This document shows, piece by piece, positions 34,382 to 42,753 of a stretch of 64,000 nucleotides of DNA. The DNA is from Clostridia bacterium (lineage in GTDB: Bacteria; Bacillota; Clostridia; Lachnospirales; Anaerotignaceae). A program made the translations under genes and the position numbers. Position 1 is the first letter of the stretch, and each line of letters starts with the position of its first letter. The notes beneath the pieces were generated by a model. That model saw only the letters and a list, made by a program, of their open reading frames with translations. It did not search any database and was not told where the DNA came from. The stretch covers positions 248,001 to 312,000 of the forward strand of contig JALCQR010000002.1 in the NCBI GenBank assembly GCA_022651385.1. The letters run 5' to 3'.

Positions 34382-34402
34382 ATACAAACTTGTAATTTGT
34401 AT
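34382..34402. promoter_or_regulatory. Inverted-repeat operator and promoter of the FadR-type gene
   Basis: ATACAAA (34382-34388) and TTTGTAT (34396-34402) are perfect 7-bp arms with a 7-bp spacer. TTGTAA (34390-34395), 16 bases, TACAAT (34412-34417) overlaps it as a plausible promoter. This suggests autoregulation. Confidence 0.55.
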
Positions 34403-34446
34403 ATACTCAATGTACAATAGATTCAATGAAAGGACAGGGATCAATT

Positions 34447-35130
34447 TTGGAAACTAAAAAGAAAATGCTTTATGAAAATGTTGCCCGCGAAATGCTTGAA
34501 CTTATAAACAAAAATTTCTCAGTGGGTGATAAGATTCCAAATGAAATGGAACTTGCCGAAAAATTTCAGGTAGGCAGAAACACTATAAGAGAGGCTGTCA
34601 GATTTCTTGTTCTGCACGGTGTACTTGAAGTTCGCCGAGGAAGAGGCACTTATATTTCATCAGTAAAAAGAATAGAAAACGATACTATATTCGACGACAT
34701 CTCAAACCTTAAAATTGAAATTAAGGATATGTTTGAGACACGTCTGGCAATTGAGCCTCAGATAGCTTATTACGTTGCAAAACGCGCTTCCGACAAAGAG
34801 CTAAAAAAGATTGATGAGCTGTGTGCAGTTATTGAATATGGATTTGAGCATAACAGCCAGAACCGATTTAAAGATGAAGTTGCTTTCCACGTAGCTATTG
34901 TACGCGCGGCCAAAAATGAATTTATGATGAAACTCATACCGGTTATAAAAGAATGTATAGACAAAGCACTTAAATATGAATACAAAGAAGAAGTGATTTT
35001 AAGCAGTTCTATTCAGGACCACCGAATACTTGTTGAGTTTTTGCTTGCGCGTGATGCCGAAAGTGCAAAATATGCCATGAGAAACCACATAACAAGATGT
35101 ATGCACAACATGAACATAGAAATTGATTAA
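34447..35130 (+). CDS. GntR family transcriptional regulator, FadR/FCD subfamily
   Basis: About 227 residues. The HTH is LYENVAREMLELINKNFSVGDKIPNEMELAEKF (in part) and GRNTIREAVRFLVLHGVLEVRRGRGTYI (in part), ending by residue ~75. The FCD domain has FETRLAIEPQIAYYVAKRAS, FHVAIVRAAKNEFM and SIQDHRILVEFLLARDAESA, with the metal-binding Asp/His pattern. I prefer TTG at 34447, six bases after CAGGGA, because a leader then exists; ATG at 34426 lies at the predicted transcript start. The target is not evident: it is closed off by a terminator on its right. Confidence 0.88.
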   Translation: METKKKMLYENVAREMLELINKNFSVGDKIPNEMELAEKFQVGRNTIREAVRFLVLHGVLEVRRGRGTYISSVKRIENDTIFDDISNLKIEIKDMFETRLAIEPQIAYYVAKRASDKELKKIDELCAVIEYGFEHNSQNRFKDEVAFHVAIVRAAKNEFMMKLIPVIKECIDKALKYEYKEEVILSSSIQDHRILVEFLLARDAESAKYAMRNHITRCMHNMNIEID

Positions 35131-35135
35131 TTAAA

Positions 35136-35166
35136 AAAAGCTGTCCTAAAAACTCGGACAGCTTTT
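35136..35166. terminator. Convergent bidirectional terminator
   Basis: AAAAGCTGTCC and GGACAGCTTTT form a perfect 11-bp stem between the GntR gene (plus) and the NSS transporter gene (minus). Confidence 0.88.
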
Positions 35167-35170
35167 AAGT

Positions 35171-36655
35171 TTAAAGGTTTTTATTTGACTTTCTTTTTCC
35201 GCCTCTTATAAGGAAGAATATAAGATAAAGAAACGCAAGCGCAACTATCATCCACCCTATAAACACAGGTGCAGGTTTGCTTTTAAACATATCATAATAG
35301 CCTTTGAGATATACAACTATTATTATAAACGGCAATACATATGTCATATATGACCTTAATATATTCGAGCTTGGAAATTTTCTTCCTATTCCGGAATTGG
35401 CTTCGTCAAGAAAGCCCTGCCAGTCCCAGCCGTTTTTGCTTGCGCAGTAAAGCACAAATACTAATGAGCCGAGAGGAAGAATGTTGTTAGAAACAATAAA
35501 ATCCTCAAGATCCATTATTGCCGTGCCTTTTCCAAGAGGCTGTATTACTGAAAGAATATTAAATCCCATAACAGCAGGAAGCGACAAAAGTATTACAAGA
35601 ACTATATTTATTGACACAGCTTTCTTTCTCGTTAAACCCCATTTATCAATTCCCATAGATATAATGTTTTCAAAAACCGCTATCTCTGTTGAAAGCGCTG
35701 CAAAAGACATAAATACAAAAAACATCGTCCCCCATAAACGTCCGCCAATCATATTATTAAAAATATTCGGCATTGTTATAAAAAGCAGTGAAGGACCTGC
35801 TCCAACTTCTACATTATAAGAAAAACAAGCTGGTATAATTATAAATCCGGCCATTATAGCCACAAATGTATCAAGCAGTGTTATATTTATTGCCTCACTT
35901 GTTATGGCATGCTTTCTGTCCATATAGCTTCCGAAAATTTCCATTGAGCCCATGCCAATACTAAGTGTGAAAAATGCCTGCGAAAGAGCACCGTACACAA
36001 CTGTTCCCACACCGTTTTCACTCATTCTGCCAAAATTAGGTATAAGGTAAAACTGAATGCCTTCCTCTGCGTTTTTCAGCATAAGAGAATGAGCTGCAAG
36101 CACAACCATAAGTATTATAAGGGCAAGCATCATTACCTTAGATACTTTTTCGACACCCTTATTAAGTCCCAAAGAACATATTCCAAAAGATATAATAACA
36201 CCTACTATCATCCAAAACGCCATTGTAGGAAACGAGCCCAGCATACTGGTAAATACTCCGGCTACGGCATCACTTCCAAGGCCTTCAAATTTTCCAACAA
36301 GTGTCAGATATGCGTAATAAAGCATCCATCCGCACACCATTGTATAAAACATCATAAGAAGGTAATTGCCTATTATTCCAAACCATCCGAATCTATGCCA
36401 TTTTGTACCCTTTGGTTCTATTTCCTGAAAAGCAGTGGCTATACTTCTTTTACTTCCTCGGCCTACTGATATTTCACATACAAGAACCGGTATGCCTAAT
36501 ATTGCCAAAAACACAAGATATATAAGTATAAACGCCGCTCCTCCATACTGTCCTGCCATATAGGGGAATTTCCATACATTACCAAGACCTATGGCACACC
36601 CTGCCGACACAAGTATGAAACCCAGACGGGAACCAAACTTTTCTCTTTCCTGCAA
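35171..36655 (-). CDS. Sodium-dependent transporter, neurotransmitter:sodium symporter (NSS) family
   Basis: 494 residues with about 11-12 membrane segments. The NSS signature is FILVSAGCAIGLGNVWKFPYMAGQYGG (in part, about 12-38), with unwound-helix glycines; later GALSQAFFTLSIGMGSMEIFGSY carries helix 6. Bacterial NSS members (LeuT, MhsT, Tyt1, TnaT) import amino acids with Na+. TTG start at 36655 behind AAGGGGTGGG. A chorismate mutase-ACT gene lies upstream on the same strand, separated by a terminator, so an aromatic amino acid substrate is possible but unproven. Confidence 0.93.
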   Translation of the reverse strand: MQEREKFGSRLGFILVSAGCAIGLGNVWKFPYMAGQYGGAAFILIYLVFLAILGIPVLVCEISVGRGSKRSIATAFQEIEPKGTKWHRFGWFGIIGNYLLMMFYTMVCGWMLYYAYLTLVGKFEGLGSDAVAGVFTSMLGSFPTMAFWMIVGVIISFGICSLGLNKGVEKVSKVMMLALIILMVVLAAHSLMLKNAEEGIQFYLIPNFGRMSENGVGTVVYGALSQAFFTLSIGMGSMEIFGSYMDRKHAITSEAINITLLDTFVAIMAGFIIIPACFSYNVEVGAGPSLLFITMPNIFNNMIGGRLWGTMFFVFMSFAALSTEIAVFENIISMGIDKWGLTRKKAVSINIVLVILLSLPAVMGFNILSVIQPLGKGTAIMDLEDFIVSNNILPLGSLVFVLYCASKNGWDWQGFLDEANSGIGRKFPSSNILRSYMTYVLPFIIIVVYLKGYYDMFKSKPAPVFIGWMIVALAFLYLIFFLIRGGKRKSNKNL

Positions 36656-36772
36656 AACAACCCACCCCTTTATAAGTATATAATGTATTAATAATACACG
36701 AATTTAGTTAAAATTACAACTTGGCATTTACAAGTTCTTAATATAATGTGCAAAATTTTTGAACTTTTAACA

Positions 36773-36804
36773 AAAAAAACGCCCTTTTATACACAATAAA
36801 AGGG
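36773..36804 (-). terminator. Terminator after the chorismate mutase-ACT gene
   Basis: Minus strand CCCTTTTAT-TGTGT-ATAAAAGGG followed by CGTTTTTTTTG, about 50 bases after the stop at 36853. Confidence 0.85.
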
Positions 36805-36852
36805 TATTCACATTTATGTAAAATACCCCAGGCTATTTAAGATTAAATTAAG

Positions 36853-37668
36853 TTAATAGCTTCCCAAGATTCTGAAATTATTACCCTCTTCATTTATCTG
36901 AAAAAGCATAGCTTTTGTCTCTTTTTCAAGCACAGTTCCCTCAAATTCTATAAAAAACAGGAAATTTGGTTCTCCGTCCTGCATAAACTTAAACGTTCTT
37001 ATATCACAGGCATTTCTGCCGTGGTCTCCTATCACTGAAAGCATTCCCGAAAGACTTCCGCTTTTATTCGGGCAAGTAAAAGCTATTTCTGTACGTGTAT
37101 CATTTTCGCTTACTGTAAGCTCATTTGAAAAAACGATTGTTTTAGTTTGGCTTTTTACAAGTGTTTTATTTATATAAAATCTATTTTTATACAAATAAGT
37201 AAGAATATGCTCATCTATTCCGTTTTCATCAGCAATATATACACCGCAGTCGCATATTTTCTGACTTATGGCTGCTGCCGCAGCATCAGGCATTTTAACT
37301 GTTTTGGCATTTTTAAGAACACATGAATACTTTGACTCCAAAACAATAGGATTTTTATACCTTTTTTTGCCTTTATAAAAATCTATATTAAAAAGCTCTT
37401 TCATTTCAAGCATTTTTCCATACTGATACTGGCGGCTTAACGACATTGTTTTTTTTACAAAAGCCGTATATTCCTTTAATACGTCCTCTTTTACGTCTCC
37501 CGTCAGTTTTTTTACAATTTCTTTTTCTCTGTCAGGCTTAAATATTACATCTCCGTTTACTGCCTTTACCTCGGTTACATTTTTCGAAAGTGCTATTCTT
37601 TTAAGAAACAGCTTTTTTATTTCTCTGTCAACTTCATCTATATTTTTTCTCACTTCTTCAAGTGTCAT
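36853..37668 (-). CDS. Chorismate mutase-ACT domain protein (P-protein-like, dehydratase domain degenerate)
   Basis: 271 residues. Residues 1-90 are an AroQ-type chorismate mutase: TLEEVRKNIDEVDREIKKLFLKRIALSKNV (in part), KPDREKEIVKKL and YGKM. Residues ~197-271 are an ACT domain like that ending prephenate dehydratases (TEIAFTCPNKSGSLSGMLSVIG, NACDIRTFKF). The middle (~100 residues) is far too short for a prephenate dehydratase (~180) and lacks the TRF catalytic motif; a normal P-protein is ~360-390 residues. The ACT specificity motif ESRP is also absent. So it may be a feedback-controlled chorismate mutase. GGAGGG precedes the ATG; the BTAD regulator gene lies 68 bases upstream on the same strand. 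Confidence 0.82.
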   Translation of the reverse strand: MTLEEVRKNIDEVDREIKKLFLKRIALSKNVTEVKAVNGDVIFKPDREKEIVKKLTGDVKEDVLKEYTAFVKKTMSLSRQYQYGKMLEMKELFNIDFYKGKKRYKNPIVLESKYSCVLKNAKTVKMPDAAAAAISQKICDCGVYIADENGIDEHILTYLYKNRFYINKTLVKSQTKTIVFSNELTVSENDTRTEIAFTCPNKSGSLSGMLSVIGDHGRNACDIRTFKFMQDGEPNFLFFIEFEGTVLEKETKAMLFQINEEGNNFRILGSY

Positions 37669-37736
37669 TTATAATCCCTCCGGTACATTTTACCCGTTTA
37701 TAAAAAACGTTTAAAAATTTAACAAAATGCGGATTT

Positions 37737-38933
37737 TCAGCATACCGGTTTCATAGGCTGTATGCTGTACTGTAGATTTGCAGGCGAATGCGGAAATTTT
37801 CTTTTGAATTTTTTGTTTATCCTCTCCATAACCAAACAGCTGTCCTCATAATTAGCATGCGGAAGCATTATTATATATTGTGACACACTGCATTTTGAAA
37901 CAACATCTCCGCGCCTTAACGAAACATGTATCAGCTCATCAAGATTTGCCATACAAGTATTAAGCGATCTTCTTGTAAGCTCCGAATCATTTATACCAAC
38001 TACACTTAAAAGACATACGTTTATAACGTCTCCGTTTCTTTCTAAAGCCCTTGCCTGTGAACGATACAAAATCTTAAAAAAATCATAATCACAGAAATAA
38101 GCACCGTTAACTTTGTCAGATTCTTTTATCTGTTCTATAACTTCGGAAATATTCATTTCGCACATATTTATTGTGCTTGTCGCTTCACGGTAGAGTGCAC
38201 GTATATCTTCTGAAGGAAATATCCCGAATTCTTCAAAAAACATACAGCTCATATTATTATAAATTTTTGCGGCTCTTTTTGACTTTCCTACCTTAATAAG
38301 AGCCTCCATATAATCATAATATAAAGATTCCTCATATGGTTCTATTTTTATAGCGTTTGAACATATTTCAACAATTTTCTCCGGATTTTTATTCTTTTTC
38401 AATATATCAATCATTTCTTTAACTATCTGCACATACATATTATGGTAATAAGAACTAAGTGATATTACCCAGAATTCATTGTTTTGTTTAGGCAAGAAAT
38501 CCCCGTTAATTCCATATACTTCAATAGCAGATTTATAACATGCAAGTTTTTCACTTTCTGTAACACTTGCTTTTCCCTCATTATACAGCTTTTCAAATTC
38601 TTCACAGTCAACACTGCATTGTATTTTATTGTTAAATCTATTTGAACCTCTTTGACGTACTATAATATCCGAGCCTATGCCGTTTCCAAATCTGTCAAGA
38701 AGTTTTCTTGCTCTGTGAAACATAGTTTTAAGTGCGTTTGAAGGATTTTCAATTTCTTCGTTGTTACCCCATAAAAGCCTAATTAATTCATTTTGTGTGA
38801 TTTCTCTTTTTCGATAAAAAAACATATATGCAAGTAAAAGCCATACTTTATTTGAACGGCTGCCGCTGTCAACTATAATTTTTTCTCCACATTTCAAAGA
38901 CAGCTCGCCGAACATTTTTATTTTAAGTATCAT
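37737..38933 (-). CDS. BTAD-domain (SARP/AfsR-like) regulator with degenerate GGDEF-like C-terminus
   Basis: About 398 residues. N-terminal OmpR-like winged helix (ILKIKMFGELSLKCG, REITQNELIRLLWGN, ALKTMFHRARKLLDRFG; about 1-100), then a bacterial transcriptional activation domain of TPR-like helices (CSVDCEEFEKLYNEGKAS to MFFEEFGIFPSEDIRALY; about 110-245). The last ~110 residues (CLLSVVGINDSELT, RRGDVVSKCSVSQYIIMLP, ERINKKFKRKF) have the outline of a GGDEF domain, but SVSQY replaces GGDEF, so no cyclase activity is expected. ATG at 38933 (GGGAGAG upstream) is preferred to 38969. It may activate the chorismate mutase-ACT gene downstream; this is inference. Confidence 0.75.
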   Translation of the reverse strand: MILKIKMFGELSLKCGEKIIVDSGSRSNKVWLLLAYMFFYRKREITQNELIRLLWGNNEEIENPSNALKTMFHRARKLLDRFGNGIGSDIIVRQRGSNRFNNKIQCSVDCEEFEKLYNEGKASVTESEKLACYKSAIEVYGINGDFLPKQNNEFWVISLSSYYHNMYVQIVKEMIDILKKNKNPEKIVEICSNAIKIEPYEESLYYDYMEALIKVGKSKRAAKIYNNMSCMFFEEFGIFPSEDIRALYREATSTINMCEMNISEVIEQIKESDKVNGAYFCDYDFFKILYRSQARALERNGDVINVCLLSVVGINDSELTRRSLNTCMANLDELIHVSLRRGDVVSKCSVSQYIIMLPHANYEDSCLVMERINKKFKRKFPHSPANLQYSIQPMKPVC

Positions 38934-39331
38934 TTTTGTCAAACTCTCCCATTCACATATAATACACATCCTATACTTTCTTTTATTATAATTTTACCAC
39001 ATGACAATTATTTTGTAACCTGTACAATTGTAAAAAATCCTTATTTTTTTACGAATTATGGTTTTTTATTGTAAAAACAGCAGTATTTTTTTATAAAATA
39101 CAAAAAAAGATCAAATGTTATCTATTTAGTGGACGGGTTTAGTAAACCAAGGGGTTTTCAACTCTAATCGCAGACGGAATCTATTTTTGTCGAGGAAAAC
39201 AGTTGGTTTCAAGGCATATGTGGAACACATCTGTATATTCATTCAGTAGTTGTCAAAAGGCTGCCGATATTATCGACAGCCTCAGATTATACCATATTAA
39301 ATGTAATATTGTTTTTATGCCGGCATTAGAT
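38934..39331. other. Noncoding spacer with unexplained conserved-looking segment
   Basis: The left part is AT-rich. From about 39125 to 39257 base composition changes to a balanced sequence with the palindrome GGTTTAGTAAACC, not part of any recognisable gene, followed by the hairpin AGGCTG.CGATA/TATCG.CAGCCT (39258-39282), which on the minus strand is followed by TTTTG and could end the GGDEF transcript. A plus-strand frame covers this part but is not supported. Confidence 0.4.
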
Positions 39332-41143
39332 TTATTGTTTTTCGTCATGCGGCTTTTCCCGATTTTTTATTTTTTCTCTGCGTTTATTTTTATTTTCATA
39401 CATACGTTTATCGGCAATATTCAGTGCAGCCTCTATATTTATTTCCTTTGAATAATCCATTTCAAAAACACCGTAGCTTATTCCGCGTGGATTATAAGAA
39501 GTATCCCCAAAATGAGAGTCTGCTATCATAGAGCAAAATTCCATTTTTTTATCTGCGTCTTTTTATTCACAATTTTTAAAAAGTATTGCAAATTCATCTC
39601 CGCCTATTCTTGCAAAAATATCATTTTCACGTATAGAACTTGAAATAATCGACACAACTTCTTTGATATACGAATCTCCATAAACATGACCGTAAGTATC
39701 ATTTATATATTTCAGGTTGTCCAAATCAAAAAAGCATAATGTGAATTTAATTTTTTTTGATACCCAGTCTTTCATCTTCATAAGCAGGTACCTTCTGTTA
39801 TATATTCCGGTAATATCGTCTTTATACGCTTTTTCTTCAAGGTTCTTTTCTTTGAATCTCTTAGATGTAATGTCCTCTGCTATATGAAAATACACGTCTT
39901 GATTATCTTTTCTGCTTTTAAAAGATGAAATACCAAAATATTTATTTTCAGTCTCCAAAAATACTTCCCATTGCTTATCATGTGTATCAGAATTTATAAT
40001 TTTGTTGAATAAACACTTAAATGTTTTTTTATCACTATTGTTTTTATTTATTTCATTAAAGTTTGAATAAATCAGTTTATTATCAGTTGATATAATTAAA
40101 ATAATGTCTGCCATTTGGTCCGAAATTTCAACAAGCATGTTATTGGTATCATGTAAGTTTTGATTTTCATATTTAATCTTTTTCAATTCTTCCTTTTTCA
40201 TAATCTCACGCTGATTAAGCTGTTTTAACATCATATTAAAGGAATCAGAAAATTCTCCCATAAAATATACTTTTTGACTATAATCCCCTTCTGCCACCTT
40301 TTTTGTCTGCCAAACAAGATGCTTAAGGTTTGCTTCAAGGCTTTTTATAGGAGAACATAGGGGGTTTTGCTCAATCAGTTTTTCATCAGGAAATATTCCG
40401 TTTGACATAGCTTCGGCTATCTTTTTGTAATCATTAAGCAAAAAATACAACTTTTTTAAGCCTTTAAATAATTTTAAATTTTCAGGCTGTATGTCTTTCT
40501 CATCCGGAATGCTAGTATTGGAATTATAAATCATATCCCTTAAAAACTCAAAAAGTATATCTTTGTTCTTATCTTTATTCTCATCTTTGTTCTCATCTTC
40601 TTTCAAATTATTCAGTTTCTCTTCAGGCTCAGCTTCAAATTTACATACTCTAACACCTGTTGCCGAGCAGTCAATTCCTTTTACTTTATATTTTTTATGT
40701 GTATAATTTTCAAGGATACCAGCTACCATTCCTTCTTCATACACACATATTGTTTTATCAAGAATGGGTAAATCAGAATAATCTTGATTTTCTGATACGG
40801 TAACAACTATTTTTTCATTGCTCCAGCTTTCTATTTTAATTATTCCTATTCTAAAATACTCAAATTTTTTTTGAATTTCATTAAAAAAATTATTTATGTC
40901 ACATAAATTGTCTGAAATATTTTCACAAATGAAATCAGCTGCTCTGTAACCTGCCTTTCTGAAAAGCTCATCGGCTTTTTCATTTCCGCATTCGTTATTA
41001 AGCGTATTTTTAATGGAATACTGAATCAGACGATATAAAACAACGGGCATATTGTCTTCCATGTATTTTTCGCCGTCTTTTATATTCGCCGTTACATAGT
41101 CCGAAATTTTAGTATTTTTATCATCGTCAAGAATATTACTCAT
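39332..41143 (-). pseudogene. V4R-PAS-GGDEF protein interrupted by an in-frame stop codon
   Basis: A single reading frame of ~603 codons is broken only by TAA at 39563-39565. Before it: a V4R-like domain (MPVVLYRLIQYSIKNTLNN to GVRVCKFEAEP, about 30-170), an acidic/lysine low-complexity linker, a linker/HAMP-like helix, a PAS-like region (EISDQMADIILIISTDNKLI, about 345) and GGDEF with DDITGIYNRRYLL, FFDLDNLKYINDTYGH and intact RIGGDEFAILF. After the stop, in the same frame, the last GGDEF part continues: GISYGVFEMDYSKEINIEAA and ADKRMYENKNKRREK. The truncated product (526 residues) lacks the last ~75 residues of the cyclase fold. One base change or a sequencing error would explain it. Confidence 0.8.
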
Positions 41144-41265
41144 ATTTATCCCTTCTTTATTGAAAGTGACTATATAATCATAATAATATATTATTATTAT
41201 ACATATAGCGTCCTATTATTTCAATAAACGCTTAACTTAAAAATTTCTTAAAAAAAATCGTCTTA

Positions 41266-41306
41266 TGTGATAATAGTCACAGAAAATACTATATGATTAT
41301 GATAAT
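41266..41306 (+). promoter_or_regulatory. CRP/FNR-type site upstream of the ferredoxin-thioredoxin cluster
   Basis: TGTGA-TAATAG-TCACA (41266-41281) is an exact match to the CRP-type consensus TGTGA-N6-TCACA. GATAAT (41301-41306) is the likely -10; with a start site near 41314-41315 the site is centred at about -41, the class II activator position. A weak -35 is hidden under the site, as expected for an activated promoter. Confidence 0.65.
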
Positions 41307-41341
41307 ATATGTTCAAAAGATAAAACATCGGAGGTTTCGAT

Positions 41342-41542
41342 ATGACCAAGAAAAATGCTGTTGTTGACAAAGAGTTTTGTGTTGCTTGCGGAGCATGTAC
41401 GAAGGTTTGTCCAAAAAATGCAATTTCGGTTTTTTGCGGAAAATATGCCGTTACAGCCGAAAACTTATGTATCGGATGCGGTATATGTGAAAAAATATGT
41501 CCTGCCGGTGTAATTGACATTATGGAGGCGAGAACATTATGA
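41342..41542 (+). CDS. 2[4Fe-4S] ferredoxin-like protein
   Basis: 66 residues with two complete cluster motifs: CVACGACTKVCP (about 13-24) and CIGCGICEKICP (about 43-54). Such proteins carry low-potential electrons, for example from PFOR. A ribosome binding site (CGGAGG) precedes the ATG. The stop overlaps the start of the membrane Fe-S protein by 4 bases, so they are co-translated and probably work together. It is the first gene of a four-gene cluster ending in thioredoxin and an FTR-like protein. Confidence 0.93.
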   Translation: MTKKNAVVDKEFCVACGACTKVCPKNAISVFCGKYAVTAENLCIGCGICEKICPAGVIDIMEARTL

Positions 41543-42114
41543 AAACAAAGAAAAAATGGAATGACTGGCTTTGGATATGGTCGGCATTATATCTTTCCCT
41601 TGGTTTTTTCAACATAATGTTCGCATGGCTCGGGCTGATATGTTTTATTACACCTTTATTGGTGGCAATATTTGGAAAAAGCAAGGCATACTGCAACAGT
41701 TACTGCGGCAGAAGTCAGCTTTTTAACTTACTTGGAAATAAGCTTCATTTATCAAGAAACAAACCTACTCCAAAATGGGTTCGTTCAAAATGGTGGCGAT
41801 ATGGTTTCTTAACATTTTTTATGACAATGTTCTTAAACATGCTTTATGTTACGTTTCTTGTCTTTAACGGCACAAACGGACTGAAACAAGCCGTAAAGCT
41901 TTTATGGACATTTAAACTGCCTTGGCAATTTGCATATCATGGCACACCATTTATAGCTGAATGGACAGCACAATTTGCTTTTGGATTTTACAGTATTATG
42001 TTGACATCTACGGTGCTTGGCATAATAACAATGATTTTATTTAAGCCCCGTTCATGGTGTGTTTACTGTCCTATGGGCACAATGACTCAAACAATATGCC
42101 GGATACAAAAATAA
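41539..42114 (+). CDS. Membrane 4Fe-4S-type protein, NapH/CcoG-like
   Basis: 191 residues with about four membrane segments (about 12-45, 88-108, 145-165). Cysteines are arranged as CNSYCGR (about 52-58) on one loop and CVYCPMGTMTQTIC near the C-terminus (about 174-187), the CxxxCP-type pairs seen in NapH/NosR/CcoG polyferredoxin membrane proteins, but with no soluble ferredoxin domain of its own; the preceding gene supplies one. It may pass electrons between ferredoxin and a membrane partner. Function is inferred. Confidence 0.75.
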   Translation: MKTKKKWNDWLWIWSALYLSLGFFNIMFAWLGLICFITPLLVAIFGKSKAYCNSYCGRSQLFNLLGNKLHLSRNKPTPKWVRSKWWRYGFLTFFMTMFLNMLYVTFLVFNGTNGLKQAVKLLWTFKLPWQFAYHGTPFIAEWTAQFAFGFYSIMLTSTVLGIITMILFKPRSWCVYCPMGTMTQTICRIQK

Positions 42115-42203
42115 AAATTTTTAAAAAAAGATAAAATCTACTTTAAACGGCATATAATATATTTATGTTATGTTATTTGTATAACTTAAAAGGAGGACTT
42201 AAT

Positions 42204-42518
42204 ATGATTAAGAATATAACAAAGGAAAATTTTGAAACAGAAGTATTGCAGTCAAAAATTCCGGTAATGCTTGACTTTTTTGCTACATGGTGCGGGCCAT
42301 GTAAAATGCTTTCACCTACTATAGAAACACTCTCCCGCGAATCCGACAAATACACTGTTGGAAAAGTAAACATAGATGAGCAACCTGAACTTGCAGTTAA
42401 ATTCGGTGTAAACGCCGTACCTACCGTTCTTGTTTTTAACGAAGGCAAATGCGTAGGACAGTCTGTTGGCTATACTTCAAAGGGTGAACTCTTGAAGCTT
42501 ATCCCAAATAGGGGGTAA
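42204..42518 (+). CDS. trxA: Thioredoxin
   Basis: 104 residues, full length. Active site FFATWCGPCKML (about 26-37), the cis-proline loop NAVPTVLVF and KVNIDEQPELAVKFGV are all standard. ATG at 42204 follows AAAGGAGG; an in-frame ATG at 42165 does not. It reduces disulfides of cytosolic proteins. The next gene, 6 bases downstream, is a ferredoxin:thioredoxin reductase-like protein, suggesting that this thioredoxin is reduced from ferredoxin rather than from NADPH. Confidence 0.95.
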   Translation: MIKNITKENFETEVLQSKIPVMLDFFATWCGPCKMLSPTIETLSRESDKYTVGKVNIDEQPELAVKFGVNAVPTVLVFNEGKCVGQSVGYTSKGELLKLIPNRG

Positions 42519-42524
42519 TCATTT

Positions 42525-42722
42525 ATGAAAGTTCGTTTTAATGAAAACAAAGAAGTTGTGGAAACTGTAAAGGAAGGTCTTAAAAAGACAGGCGGCTATT
42601 GTCCCTGCAGAGTTGAAAGAACAGAGGATACAAAATGCATGTGCAAAGAATTCCGTAATCAGATAGCAGACCCTGATTTCGAAGGATATTGCCACTGCAT
42701 GTTATATTATAAAGAAAAATAA
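42525..42722 (+). CDS. Mini ferredoxin:thioredoxin reductase catalytic-chain-like protein
   Basis: 65 residues with all six conserved cysteines of the FTR catalytic (beta) chain in order: CPCR (C26, C28), CMCKEF (C38, C40) and CHCMLYY (C56, C58). In FTR these hold a 4Fe-4S cluster beside a redox-active disulfide and pass ferredoxin electrons to thioredoxin. Known catalytic chains are ~110 residues; this one is near the minimum, with a shortened CPC-to-CxC interval. It follows trxA by 6 bases and ends at a terminator. Confidence 0.85.
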   Translation: MKVRFNENKEVVETVKEGLKKTGGYCPCRVERTEDTKCMCKEFRNQIADPDFEGYCHCMLYYKEK

Positions 42723-42753
42723 CAAAAAGACAAAACATTTACCCCTTTTAAAA

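Noticed and set aside
39203-39451. 82-codon plus-strand frame with a vague likeness to small DUF3343-type proteins (SVYSFSSCQKAADIID)
   Set aside because: It contains a terminator-like hairpin, overlaps the 3' end of the GGDEF gene in antisense, lacks a ribosome binding site and loses similarity after ~35 residues.
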